From the NCBI GenBank assembly GCA_048498135.1, contig JBEHYO010000086.1:1-15243 (forward strand): 15,243 bases of DNA, given 5' to 3'. Each line of letters opens with the position of its first letter. Positions within the stretch are counted from its first letter, which is position 1. Positions 1-6,332 of this stretch are shown here, one piece after another. A program made the translations under genes and the position numbers. The DNA comes from Dokdonella_A sp937902695 (GTDB lineage: Bacteria > Pseudomonadota > Gammaproteobacteria > Xanthomonadales > Rhodanobacteraceae). Under the pieces are notes generated by a model, which saw only the letters and a list, made by a program, of their open reading frames with translations, was not told the DNA's origin and did no database searches.

Positions 1-1
1 C

Positions 2-589
2 CCGAACGTGCTCGGCGCGCTCGTGCCGGCGCCCGGCGATTTCATGCCGACCGGCGACGTCATCGCGAAGGTCAAGGCGGCGATGCGCGCGAATCCCGCA
101 GCGACGCGCGCGCTGCTGTCGTGGTACGGCGCGGGCGATGCGGATTCGCTGCCGGACGTGATCGTCTTCAACACGTTTGAAGTCAGGGAGGTGCAACAGC
201 GCGTGCACGGCAATCCGTTCGGCAATGCGGACCTCATCTACACGAACTCCGGCGACGACTTCGCGCTGAACGCCGGCGTGCCGCGCTATCGCGCCGATGC
301 CAGAGCGGCGCAGCGCATGGCGCGCTTCTATACGCCGACCGGAAAGCTCGTGCATCCGCTGCTCGCGCTGCACGACACCGGCGATCCGCTCGTGCCGGCG
401 TCGACGGCGTTCGAGTACGCGCTCGCCGCGCAGCGCGCCGGCAACGGCGACAACTTCGTGCAGCAGTTCGTCAACAAGGAAGGCCATTGCGTCTTCACGC
501 CCGAAGAAATCGACCGTGCGTTCGGCGAGCTGCTCGACTGGGTGAACGAAGGCAAGCGCCCGCCGTCCGGACCGCTGCCGATCCACTGA
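2..589 (+). CDS. alpha/beta-hydrolase-like protein, C-terminal part (5' truncated by window edge)
   Basis: The reading frame is open to the left edge, so this is the C-terminal ~195 residues of a longer protein and the true start lies outside the window. Counting from the GTG at position 8, the segment LLALHDTGDPLVP places an aspartate at about residue 126 and EGHC places a histidine at about residue 160. This strand-then-Asp and later Gly-His spacing is what the C-terminal half of an alpha/beta-hydrolase catalytic triad looks like. The nucleophile serine would be upstream and is not visible. The end (KRPPSGPLPIH) looks like a normal terminus, followed by TGA. Substrate cannot be inferred; an esterase, peptidase or depolymerase is possible. 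The next gene starts about 70 bp downstream with its own ribosome binding site. The fold call is inference from motif pattern. Confidence 0.7.
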   Translation, partial: PNVLGALVPAPGDFMPTGDVIAKVKAAMRANPAATRALLSWYGAGDADSLPDVIVFNTFEVREVQQRVHGNPFGNADLIYTNSGDDFALNAGVPRYRADARAAQRMARFYTPTGKLVHPLLALHDTGDPLVPASTAFEYALAAQRAGNGDNFVQQFVNKEGHCVFTPEEIDRAFGELLDWVNEGKRPPSGPLPIH

Positions 590-598
590 AACGTCGCG

Positions 599-628
599 CC
601 GACGACGCGCGGTGGCGGCTGCTAGACT
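599..628 (+). promoter_or_regulatory. possible weak sigma70-type promoter upstream of the MmcQ/YjbR-fold gene
   Basis: A -10-like TAGACT lies at 623-628 (4 of 6 match to TATAAT). A poor -35-like CCGACG lies at 599-604 with an 18-bp spacer. Transcription would begin near 635, leaving a short leader that contains the GAGGAG ribosome binding site. The -35 overlaps a small perfect hairpin, CGTCG-CGC-CGACG, at 592-604. This is pattern matching only. Confidence 0.25.
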
Positions 629-644
629 TCGACGCCGCCTGGCC

Positions 645-650
645 GAGGAG
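645..650 (+). promoter_or_regulatory. Shine-Dalgarno GAGGAG that fixes a GTG start
   Basis: GAGGAG ends 7 nt before the GTG at 658. The frame itself is open much further upstream, to position 487, inside the hydrolase gene. This strong ribosome binding site plus the family length argue that translation starts at 658. Confidence 0.75.
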
Positions 651-657
651 ACCTCAC

Positions 658-993
658 GTGACGCCCGACGGATTCCGGCGCCTTGCGCTGTCGCTGCCCG
701 AAGCGATCGAGAGCGCGCACATGGGCCATCCGGATTTTCGTGTCGGCGGCAGGATCTTCGCAACGCTCGGCTCGCCCGACTCGAGCCACGGCATGGTGAA
801 GCTGAAGCCCGACCAGCAGGCGCTGTTCATGCAGGTCGCGCCCGACGTGTTCATGCCAGCAAAGGGCGGCTGGGGCAGGGCGGGCAGCACGCTGGTCGTG
901 CTGAAGCGGGCGAAGGTCGCGACGCTCCGCGACGCGATGCTGGCCGCATGGCGAAACGCGGCGCCGAGGCGGCTCGCCGAAACGCTCGACTGA
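658..993 (+). CDS. MmcQ/YjbR-fold protein (DUF419-like)
   Basis: This is a small protein of 111 residues beginning at GTG 658 behind a GAGGAG ribosome binding site. The N-terminal segment TPDGFRRLALSLPEAIES, the HMGHPDFRVGGRIFATL core, the KLKPDQQALFM strand and the later GWGRAGSTLVVL stretch match the MmcQ/YjbR (CyaY-like fold) pattern, in which proteins are typically about 110-120 residues. The family has a compact alpha/beta fold often described as DNA-binding-like, but its cellular role is poorly defined, so no specific activity is assigned. It is cytoplasmic, with no signal peptide or membrane segment. It sits between the hydrolase and the CDF transporter in the same orientation. The gap to the transporter is 38 bp, so co-transcription is plausible. 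Confidence 0.85.
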   Translation: MTPDGFRRLALSLPEAIESAHMGHPDFRVGGRIFATLGSPDSSHGMVKLKPDQQALFMQVAPDVFMPAKGGWGRAGSTLVVLKRAKVATLRDAMLAAWRNAAPRRLAETLD

Positions 994-1031
994 TCGCAAG
1001 AAAGCAAACCGCTCACAGGAACACGAACGAC

Positions 1032-1937
1032 ATGGCGAAAGCCGATTCCCTGAAGACCATTTTCTACGCGCTCGGCGCGAACTTCTCGATTTTCGTCACC
1101 AAGCTCGCCGCGGCCATCGTCACCGGTTCGGGCGCGATGGCGGCCGAAGCCGTGCATTCGCTCGCCGATTGCGGCAACCAGGGGCTCCTGCTGCTCGGCA
1201 TGAAGAGCGCGAAAGCGCCGCCGACACCGGAGCATCCGCTGGGTCACGGCAAGGCGATCTATTTCTGGTCGTTCCTCGTCGCGCTGATGCTGTTCAGTGT
1301 CGGCGGCTTCTATTCGCTCTACGAAGGCTGGCACAAGCTGCACAACCCCGAGCCGCTGCGACGCGCGTGGATCGCGATTGCCGTGCTCGGCTTCGGCGTC
1401 GTCGCCGAGAGCGTCTCGATGTGGGGCTGCCTTCGCGAAGTGAACAAGGCGCGCGGCACGCGCGGCCTCTGGCGCTGGTTTCGCGAGAGCCGGCAGAGCG
1501 AGCTGATCGTCATCTTCGGCGAGGATCTCGCCGCGCTGCTCGGCCTTGCGTTCGCGCTGGTCGCGATCGTGCTGACGATCGTCACGGGCAATCCGCTGTT
1601 CGATGCGGTCGGCACGCTCGCGATCGGCGTGCTGCTCGTCGTCGTCGCGGTTTTCATCGCGATCGAGGTCAAGGCGCTCCTGATCGGGCAAAGCGTCGAT
1701 CCCGACCTTCGCAACAGGATGAAGGCGTTCATCGAGGCGCGGCCGGAAGTCGTGCGCGTATTCAACCTCATCACGCTGCAGCTCGGTCCCGACGTCATGA
1801 TCTCGGTGAAGGCCGAGATGCGCCGCGACGCGACGGCGCTCGACATGGTCAACGCAATCAACGCCGTCGAGCGCGACCTCAAGAGCGAGTTCCCGGAGAT
1901 ACGCTGGTCGTTCTTCGAGCCCGATTTCGACGACTGA
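1032..1937 (+). CDS. cation diffusion facilitator (CDF) family transporter, SLC30A9-like subgroup
   Basis: The 301-residue inner-membrane protein would export divalent metal ions, probably in exchange for protons. An AGGA lies 11 nt before the ATG. TM2 carries the CDF metal-site pair His42 and Asp46 in AEAVHSLADCGNQ, followed by the characteristic EHPLGHGKAIYFWSF loop (about residues 67-81). About six hydrophobic segments end near residue 215, and a ~80-residue cytoplasmic C-terminal domain follows (RPEVVRVFNLITLQLGPD and on). Where canonical CDF proteins have a second HxxxD in TM5, this one has GEDLAALLG with Glu164 and Asp165. As I recall, that is the pattern of the SLC30A9-related branch. 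Its metal specificity (Zn, Mn, Fe, Co) cannot be read. The sensor kinase gene starts 4 bp after its stop, suggesting one transcript. Confidence 0.93.
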   Translation: MAKADSLKTIFYALGANFSIFVTKLAAAIVTGSGAMAAEAVHSLADCGNQGLLLLGMKSAKAPPTPEHPLGHGKAIYFWSFLVALMLFSVGGFYSLYEGWHKLHNPEPLRRAWIAIAVLGFGVVAESVSMWGCLREVNKARGTRGLWRWFRESRQSELIVIFGEDLAALLGLAFALVAIVLTIVTGNPLFDAVGTLAIGVLLVVVAVFIAIEVKALLIGQSVDPDLRNRMKAFIEARPEVVRVFNLITLQLGPDVMISVKAEMRRDATALDMVNAINAVERDLKSEFPEIRWSFFEPDFDD

Positions 1938-1941
1938 CCCG

Positions 1942-3027
1942 ATGGATCCGTCACGCGCCACGCCCGAACGCCGCCACGCCATGTTCTGGTTGCGCTATGC
2001 GGCGGCGTGGATCGCGGTCGGCCTCTGGCTTGGGCTCAATGTCGTCATCGGCTTTCGCAACAGCGGGCGCTCTATTCCGGCATGGGAGCCGGTCACCTGG
2101 GAGCTGTCGAGCGCCGTCGTCATGGCAGTGCTCGCGGTCGGCGTCTACCAGCTCGAGCGGCGCTGGCCGCTGTCGGGTCCGCACTGGCTGCGCCATCTGC
2201 CGGTGCACGTGCCGGCCGCGCTCGTGTTCTCCGCGCTGCACACGATCGGCATGGTCGGCATCCGCCGCGCGGTCTACGCGGCATTCGGCAGCCGCTACGA
2301 CTTCGGCGATCCGTGGCTCGGCTTCGCCTACGAGCTGCAGAAGGACCTCATCACGTATTCGGTGATCGTCGTCATCTGCGTCCTCATCCGCTCCGTGCGC
2401 GCGCGGCGCGAGCGCGAGCTCGCCGTGATGCGGCTCGAGCGCGATCTCAGCGAAGCGCGGCTCGCGCAGCTGACCGCGCAGATCGAGCCGCACTTCGTGT
2501 TCAACACGCTGAATGCGATCTCGAACCGCATGCACGAAGACGTCGACGCGGCCGACCGCATGATCGCGGCGTTCGCCGACCTTCTGCGCGCGGCGCTCGC
2601 CGAATCGGGCAGCGCGCACGTGCGTGTCGCCGACGACGTCGCCTGGCTCGAACGCTATTTCGAGCTCATGCGCGAGCGGTTCCGCGGGCAGGTCGAGACG
2701 CGCATCGTGCTCGATCCTGCCGCCGCATCCGCACGCGTGCCGCGCCTCCTGCTGCAGCCGCTCGTCGAGAATGCGTTCGCGCACGGGCTCACCAGAGGGC
2801 GCGGTCGCGTCGAGGTGCGCATCCGCGCCGACGCGCATCGCCTGCTCTGCACGATCGAAGACGACGGCGCGGGGCTGAGGCACGATGTCGCGCCGGGCGT
2901 CGGCCTAAAGAACGTGCGCAGCCGCCTCGATCTGCTGTACGGCGCCGACTACCGCTTCGACATCGCGCCGCGCGAGGGCGGCGGCACGCGCGTCGAGATC
3001 GACCTGCCGCTGACGACGCATGGCTGA
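1942..3027 (+). CDS. LytS/YehU-type sensor histidine kinase
   Basis: This 361-residue membrane kinase has about four transmembrane segments in the first 150 residues, near residues 18-37, 55-70, 88-107 and 136-150. A short coiled-coil-like stretch rich in Arg and Glu follows, and then a His_kinase (PF06580-type) core. His184 in QIEPHFVFNTLNA is the predicted phosphorylation site. The ATPase domain shows the N box LLQPLVENAFAHGL (Asn277), the G1 box EDDGAGL (about 306-312) and the G2 box GVGLKNVRSRLDLLYG (about 319 onward). No PAS, GAF or periplasmic ligand domain is visible, so sensing must involve the membrane segments or short loops. The ATG at 1942 lies 4 bp after the CDF stop without a clear ribosome binding site, which fits translational coupling. 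An ATG at 1981 is an alternative start. The end overlaps the response-regulator gene by 8 bp. Confidence 0.95.
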   Translation: MDPSRATPERRHAMFWLRYAAAWIAVGLWLGLNVVIGFRNSGRSIPAWEPVTWELSSAVVMAVLAVGVYQLERRWPLSGPHWLRHLPVHVPAALVFSALHTIGMVGIRRAVYAAFGSRYDFGDPWLGFAYELQKDLITYSVIVVICVLIRSVRARRERELAVMRLERDLSEARLAQLTAQIEPHFVFNTLNAISNRMHEDVDAADRMIAAFADLLRAALAESGSAHVRVADDVAWLERYFELMRERFRGQVETRIVLDPAAASARVPRLLLQPLVENAFAHGLTRGRGRVEVRIRADAHRLLCTIEDDGAGLRHDVAPGVGLKNVRSRLDLLYGADYRFDIAPREGGGTRVEIDLPLTTHG

Positions 3028-3781
3028 GATTCGCGTCGCCATCGTCGAGGACGAGCCGCCGGCGCGCGCGAAGCTGAAACGGATGCTCGCCGATCACGCG
3101 GGCTATCGCGTCGTCGCCGAAGCGGACGACGTCGCCGGCGGCGTCGCGGCGTTGCGAGCGGACGCGCCCGATCTGGTGTTCCTCGACATCCGGCTCGGCG
3201 CCGGCAGCGGCTTCGACGTCCTGACGCGCGCGGCGCCGCCGTACCCGCTGATCGTATTCACGACCGCGTATCACGAGCACGCGATCCGCGCGTTCGAGTT
3301 CGCGGCGCTCGACTACCTGCTGAAACCGTTCGACCGCGAGCGTTTCGCGCGGACGCTCGAGCGCGTCTGCGCGCGACTCGCCGAACGCGACAGCGACGCC
3401 GACGAGGAGCGGCTGCGCAGGCTCGGCCGGGAGCTCGGCGCGACGCCGCGGCTCTGCCGCTTCGTCGTGCACGAGCGCGGGCGCTCGCTGATCGTGCCGA
3501 TCGGCGAGGTCTCGCGGCTCAGCGCGGCCGGCAACTACGTCGAAGTGCATACGCCGCAGCGGCGTCATCTCGTGCGCGCGACGCTGTCGCGGCTCGCCCA
3601 GCGGCTGGATCCTGCCGAGTTCCTGCGCGTGCATCGCTCGCACCTCGTGCGCGCGAGCGCGATCGCCGAGGTTGCGCCGTGGGCGCACGGCGACTTGAGG
3701 CTGACGCTGCGGGACGGCAGCGAGTTGATGCTGAGCCGGCGCTACCGGAATCTCCTGCCCGAGGACTGGCGCGAGCGCTGA
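3020..3781 (+). CDS. LytTR-family response regulator
   Basis: The 253-residue DNA-binding response regulator is the partner of the preceding kinase, whose gene it overlaps by 8 bp. The receiver domain spans about residues 3-118. Its acidic pocket is Glu10-Asp11, the phosphorylation site is Asp56 (VFLDIRLG), the switch Thr is at 81 or 82, and Lys102 lies in DYLLKPF. The linker at about 120-147 is charged. A LytTR DNA-binding domain covers about 148-250 and contains RLSAAGNYVEVHT and the family hallmark FLRVHRSHLV. This architecture (AgrA/LytR/AlgR type) binds direct-repeat promoter sites as a dimer after phosphorylation. The target genes are unknown. The adjacent CDF transporter or the following sigma-factor gene are candidates by position only. 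Confidence 0.96.
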   Translation: MAEIRVAIVEDEPPARAKLKRMLADHAGYRVVAEADDVAGGVAALRADAPDLVFLDIRLGAGSGFDVLTRAAPPYPLIVFTTAYHEHAIRAFEFAALDYLLKPFDRERFARTLERVCARLAERDSDADEERLRRLGRELGATPRLCRFVVHERGRSLIVPIGEVSRLSAAGNYVEVHTPQRRHLVRATLSRLAQRLDPAEFLRVHRSHLVRASAIAEVAPWAHGDLRLTLRDGSELMLSRRYRNLLPEDWRER

Positions 3782-3821
3782 GCGTGTGATGTCCGGATCG
3801 CGCGCCGCGTCGCGTAATGAC

Positions 3822-3831
3822 CCGACGTCGG
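3822..3831. repeat. 10-bp perfect palindrome CCGACGTCGG between response regulator and sigma-factor genes
   Basis: CCGACGTCGG reads the same on both strands and sits about 70 bp before the predicted sigma-factor start, in a 120-bp non-coding gap. It could be an operator, but LytTR proteins normally bind direct repeats rather than palindromes, and CG-rich palindromes are frequent by chance here. The rest of the gap shows no clear promoter or terminator. Confidence 0.3.
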
Positions 3832-3901
3832 CACCGCGAGTGGTCGCCGGCGCGTGCGCGGACGTGCCACGGCGCATGCCGCGCGAAACGGGAATGAACG
3901 C

Positions 3902-4528
3902 ATGACGACGAGCGCGAGCATCGCCGACGCCGAACGCCCCGCCGCGGATGGAGCGGCCGGCATCGCCGCGCCGTTCGATCCCGGCGAGTTCACCCGGCTC
4001 CTGATCGCGACGCGCGAAGGAAATCCCGAGTCGTGGAGCAGCCTCGTGCGGCTCGTTTACGCCGATCTGCGCCGCCTCGCGCGCCGCCACGTGATGACGG
4101 TGTCCGATCACAACACGCTCGGCACGACGGGGCTCGTCAACGAGTGCTATCTCCGGCTCGTGGGGCCGGCGCGGGCGACGGTCGAGAACCGCCGGCACTT
4201 TCTCAACCTCGCAAGCCGCGTGATGCGCCAGGTGCTGTGCGACTACGCGCGCGAGCAGCTCTCGACGAAGCGCGGCGGCGCGCAGCGGCGCGAGGAGCTC
4301 CTGCGCGTCGATGCGGAGGAGTGGGCCGAGAGCGAGCAGCTGGTGATCCTCGACGACGCGCTGCGCGCGCTCGAGCAGCGCTGCACGCGCCTGGCGCGCG
4401 TGTTCGAGTGCCGGTATTTCGCCGGCCTCGGCGAGGAGGAAACGGCCGAGGCGCTCGGCATTTCGCTGCGCAGCGTGCAGCGCGCCTGGCGCGAAGCCCG
4501 GCGCTGGCTCGCCGAGCGTCTCGTCTGA
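3902..4528 (+). CDS. ECF-type RNA polymerase sigma factor (Sigma70_ECF, TIGR02999-like)
   Basis: The 208-residue alternative sigma factor should direct RNA polymerase to a small regulon. Region 2 covers about residues 30-105 and includes EFTRLLIATREGNPES and YADLRRLARRH, then GTTGLVNECYLRLVG and NRRHFLNLASRVMRQVLCDYAR. This order is characteristic of the Sigma70_ECF group rather than classical RpoE proteins. Region 4 covers about 150-205, with ARVFECRYFAGLGEEETAEALGIS and the recognition helix RSVQRAWREARRWL. I chose ATG 3902 because GGGAA lies 7 nt upstream; an in-frame GTG at 3854 is a longer alternative. In the genomes I know, this group often sits next to a Ser/Thr protein kinase gene. 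Here no kinase or anti-sigma gene is adjacent, so its control is unclear. It ends 4 bp from the convergent yebC gene. Confidence 0.93.
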   Translation: MTTSASIADAERPAADGAAGIAAPFDPGEFTRLLIATREGNPESWSSLVRLVYADLRRLARRHVMTVSDHNTLGTTGLVNECYLRLVGPARATVENRRHFLNLASRVMRQVLCDYAREQLSTKRGGAQRREELLRVDAEEWAESEQLVILDDALRALEQRCTRLARVFECRYFAGLGEEETAEALGISLRSVQRAWREARRWLAERLV

Positions 4529-4532
4529 GGAA

Positions 4533-5252
4533 TCAGGCGGCCGGCAGGTCGCCGTTGTGATAGACGTCCTGCACGTCGTCGAGCTCTTCGAGCCAGTCGA
4601 TCAGGTCGCGCAGCGTCTGCGCGTTCTCGCCGGCGACGGCGACGCGGTTGTCGGGGCGCATGACGATGCCGTCGCGCACGAACGCAAAACCGGCGGCGGC
4701 GAGCGCGTTCTTGACCGCCTCGAACGCTTCGGGCGCCGCCAGCACCGTCGTCTCGTCGCCGTTGCCCTGCACGTCGTCGGCGCCGGCATCGAGCGCGGCT
4801 TCGAGCACCTTGTCCTCGGCGCCGGCGGCCGACGTATCGACGACGACCTCGCCGATGCGCTTGAACTGGAACGCGACCGACCCCGGCGTGCCGAGGTTGC
4901 CGCCGTGCTTGGCGAGCGCGTGGCGCACGTCGGCGACGGTGCGCTGCGAGTTGTCCGTCATCGCGTCGATGATCAGCGCGACGCCGCCGGGGCCGTAGCC
5001 CTCGTAGCGGATCTCCTGCATGTTGTCGGCGCCTTCGGCGCCCGAGCCGCGGCGGACCGCGCGCTCGATCGTGTCCTTCGACATGTTCGCCGCGAGGGCC
5101 TTGTCGATGCCCATGCGCAGGCGCGCGTTGGCCGCAGGATCGGCGCCGTTGCGCGCGGCGATGGTGATTTCGCGGATCAGTTTCGTGAACACCTTGCCGC
5201 GTCGGGCATCTTCGGCGTTCTTGCGGTTTTCGATGCTGGGGCCTCTGCCCAT
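4533..5252 (-). CDS. yebC: YebC/PmpR family (TACO1-like) regulatory protein
   Basis: The 239-residue cytoplasmic protein is full length for the family (about 240). It starts MGRGPSIENRKNAEDARRGK and continues FTKLIREITIAARNG, a variant of the usual MAGHSKWANIKHRK opening. Family hallmarks follow: NARLRMGIDKALAANMSKDTIERA, IRYEGYGPGGVALIIDAMTDN and TVADVRHALAKHGGNLGTPGSVAFQF. An acidic C-terminus (WLEELDDVQDVYHN) completes it. YebC proteins have been described both as transcriptional regulators (PmpR) and, more recently, as translation factors that relieve ribosome stalling at proline stretches. Which role applies here cannot be told. The AGGG in the leader supports ATG 5252. No ruvC, ruvA or ruvB gene follows, unlike the frequent arrangement in other proteobacteria. 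It converges with the sigma-factor gene with 4 bp between the stops. Confidence 0.96.
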   Translation of the reverse strand: MGRGPSIENRKNAEDARRGKVFTKLIREITIAARNGADPAANARLRMGIDKALAANMSKDTIERAVRRGSGAEGADNMQEIRYEGYGPGGVALIIDAMTDNSQRTVADVRHALAKHGGNLGTPGSVAFQFKRIGEVVVDTSAAGAEDKVLEAALDAGADDVQGNGDETTVLAAPEAFEAVKNALAAAGFAFVRDGIVMRPDNRVAVAGENAQTLRDLIDWLEELDDVQDVYHNGDLPAA

Positions 5253-5342
5253 GGTGCAACCCTGATGTCGGCTCTGGAACGATGGCCGCGCGGGGCGCGG
5301 GCTGCGAAGGATACTTGGAAGCGCGGTTTTTCGCCCGTTTCC

Positions 5343-5363
5343 CGCCGGACTTCGCCTCCGGCG
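5343..5363. repeat. 7-bp inverted repeat (stem-loop) just after the epimerase-like gene
   Basis: CGCCGGA at 5343-5349 and TCCGGCG at 5357-5363 are perfect complements around a 7-nt loop. The stem begins 5 nt downstream of the stop codon of the - strand epimerase-like gene, a typical place for a terminator. No T-run follows on the - strand, so it is at best an imperfect intrinsic terminator or an mRNA 3'-end stabiliser. The remaining ~90 bp up to the yebC start shows no strong promoter. Confidence 0.45.
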
Positions 5364-5368
5364 CCAGG

Positions 5369-6319
5369 TCAGCGGTGATACCCCTTGGCGCCGACGGCCC
5401 GTGCCAGCGGGCTGCGGATGTCGCCGCTCTCGCGCAGTCGCGCGATCACGCGCGCAAAATCGACCTTCGGCCGCCATCCGAGCTCGGCCCGCGCCTTCGC
5501 GTTGTCGTAGACGCGGTCGATGCCTTCGAACATCGTCCATCCGCGCCGTGCGTATTCGGCCGCGTAGTCGGGCACGTGCCGGCGCACGACGGCCGGCGCG
5601 TCGCTGCGAAGCCGGGCAAGGTCGTCGCGCGTGAACGGCGTCGTCGCGCTGACGATGTAGCGCGCGAATCCGAGCTCGCGCGCCCTGGCGATGGCGAGCC
5701 GGTGGGCGTCCACGACGTCTTCGATGTCGACGCGCCGGTAGAGGAACTCGTTCGCCTTGTTGTTCGCGTCCTCGCGCGCCTCGCGGACGGCGGGCTGGTC
5801 GTCCTCCTCGGGGAAGAACCGCGACGTGCGCAGCACCAGGCACGGCATTCCGGTATCGCGGTGCGCGAGCTCGCAGAGATTCTCCGCGGCGACCTTGGTC
5901 ACGCCGTAGATGTTCTTCGGCACCGGCACGACATCTTCGGTCAGCCACGCGGCAGGCTCGCCGGGCGGCGGGGTCAGCGCGCGGCCGAACGCGCTCGTCG
6001 TGCTCGTGAAGACGAATGCGTCGACGCGCACGTCGGCGGCGGCTTCGAGGAGGTTCAGCGTGCCGGTCAGGTTGACGTCGATGAAATCCTGGCGCCGGTG
6101 CGTCGCGACATGCGGCTTGTGCAGCGTCGCCGCGTGCAGCACCGCGTCCACGCCGCGCATGGCGTTGCGGACGAAATCGCGATCGACGATCGAGCCCTGC
6201 ATGCCCGTGTACGCCGAAGCGAGCAGGTCGATGCCGACGCAATCGTGCTCCGATTCGCGCAGCGTGCGCATCAGCGCTTCACCGAGATGGCCGGCGCTGC
6301 CGGTGACCAGGATTCTCAT
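5369..6319 (-). CDS. NAD(P)-dependent epimerase/dehydratase family protein (extended SDR)
   Basis: The 316-residue cytoplasmic Rossmann-fold enzyme has the nucleotide-binding motif TGSAGHLG near residues 6-13 and the second-strand acidic residue in GIDLLAS. It also has VLHAATLHKP after strand 4 and VNLTGTLNLLEAA. The catalytic pair is Tyr138 and Lys142 in YGVTK, with the catalytic Ser/Thr position likely at Thr107 in FTSTTSAFG. The C-terminal half (RRVDIEDVVDAHRLAI, and NAKARAELGWRPKVDF near residue 270-285) is the typical substrate lobe of nucleotide-sugar epimerases and dehydratases. No substrate can be assigned. A lipid, sugar or small-molecule substrate is possible, and no polysaccharide cluster surrounds it. 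It begins 13 bp after the cNMP/DUF1003 gene, so the two are probably co-transcribed. Confidence 0.93.
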   Translation of the reverse strand: MRILVTGSAGHLGEALMRTLRESEHDCVGIDLLASAYTGMQGSIVDRDFVRNAMRGVDAVLHAATLHKPHVATHRRQDFIDVNLTGTLNLLEAAADVRVDAFVFTSTTSAFGRALTPPPGEPAAWLTEDVVPVPKNIYGVTKVAAENLCELAHRDTGMPCLVLRTSRFFPEEDDQPAVREAREDANNKANEFLYRRVDIEDVVDAHRLAIARARELGFARYIVSATTPFTRDDLARLRSDAPAVVRRHVPDYAAEYARRGWTMFEGIDRVYDNAKARAELGWRPKVDFARVIARLRESGDIRSPLARAVGAKGYHR

Positions 6320-6332
6320 GGCGGCTTCGGCG

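Noticed and set aside
654..1982. A 440-residue open frame on the - strand opposite the MmcQ-fold and CDF genes
   Set aside because: It mirrors two well-recognised + strand proteins, has no domain motif and is dominated by Arg, Asp and Ala codons. It is a by-product of strong G/C third-position bias.
2789..4198. A 469-residue - strand open frame spanning kinase end, response regulator and sigma-factor start
   Set aside because: It crosses three genes with clear family motifs on the opposite strand; composition is Arg/Ala-rich with no motifs, so a shadow frame.
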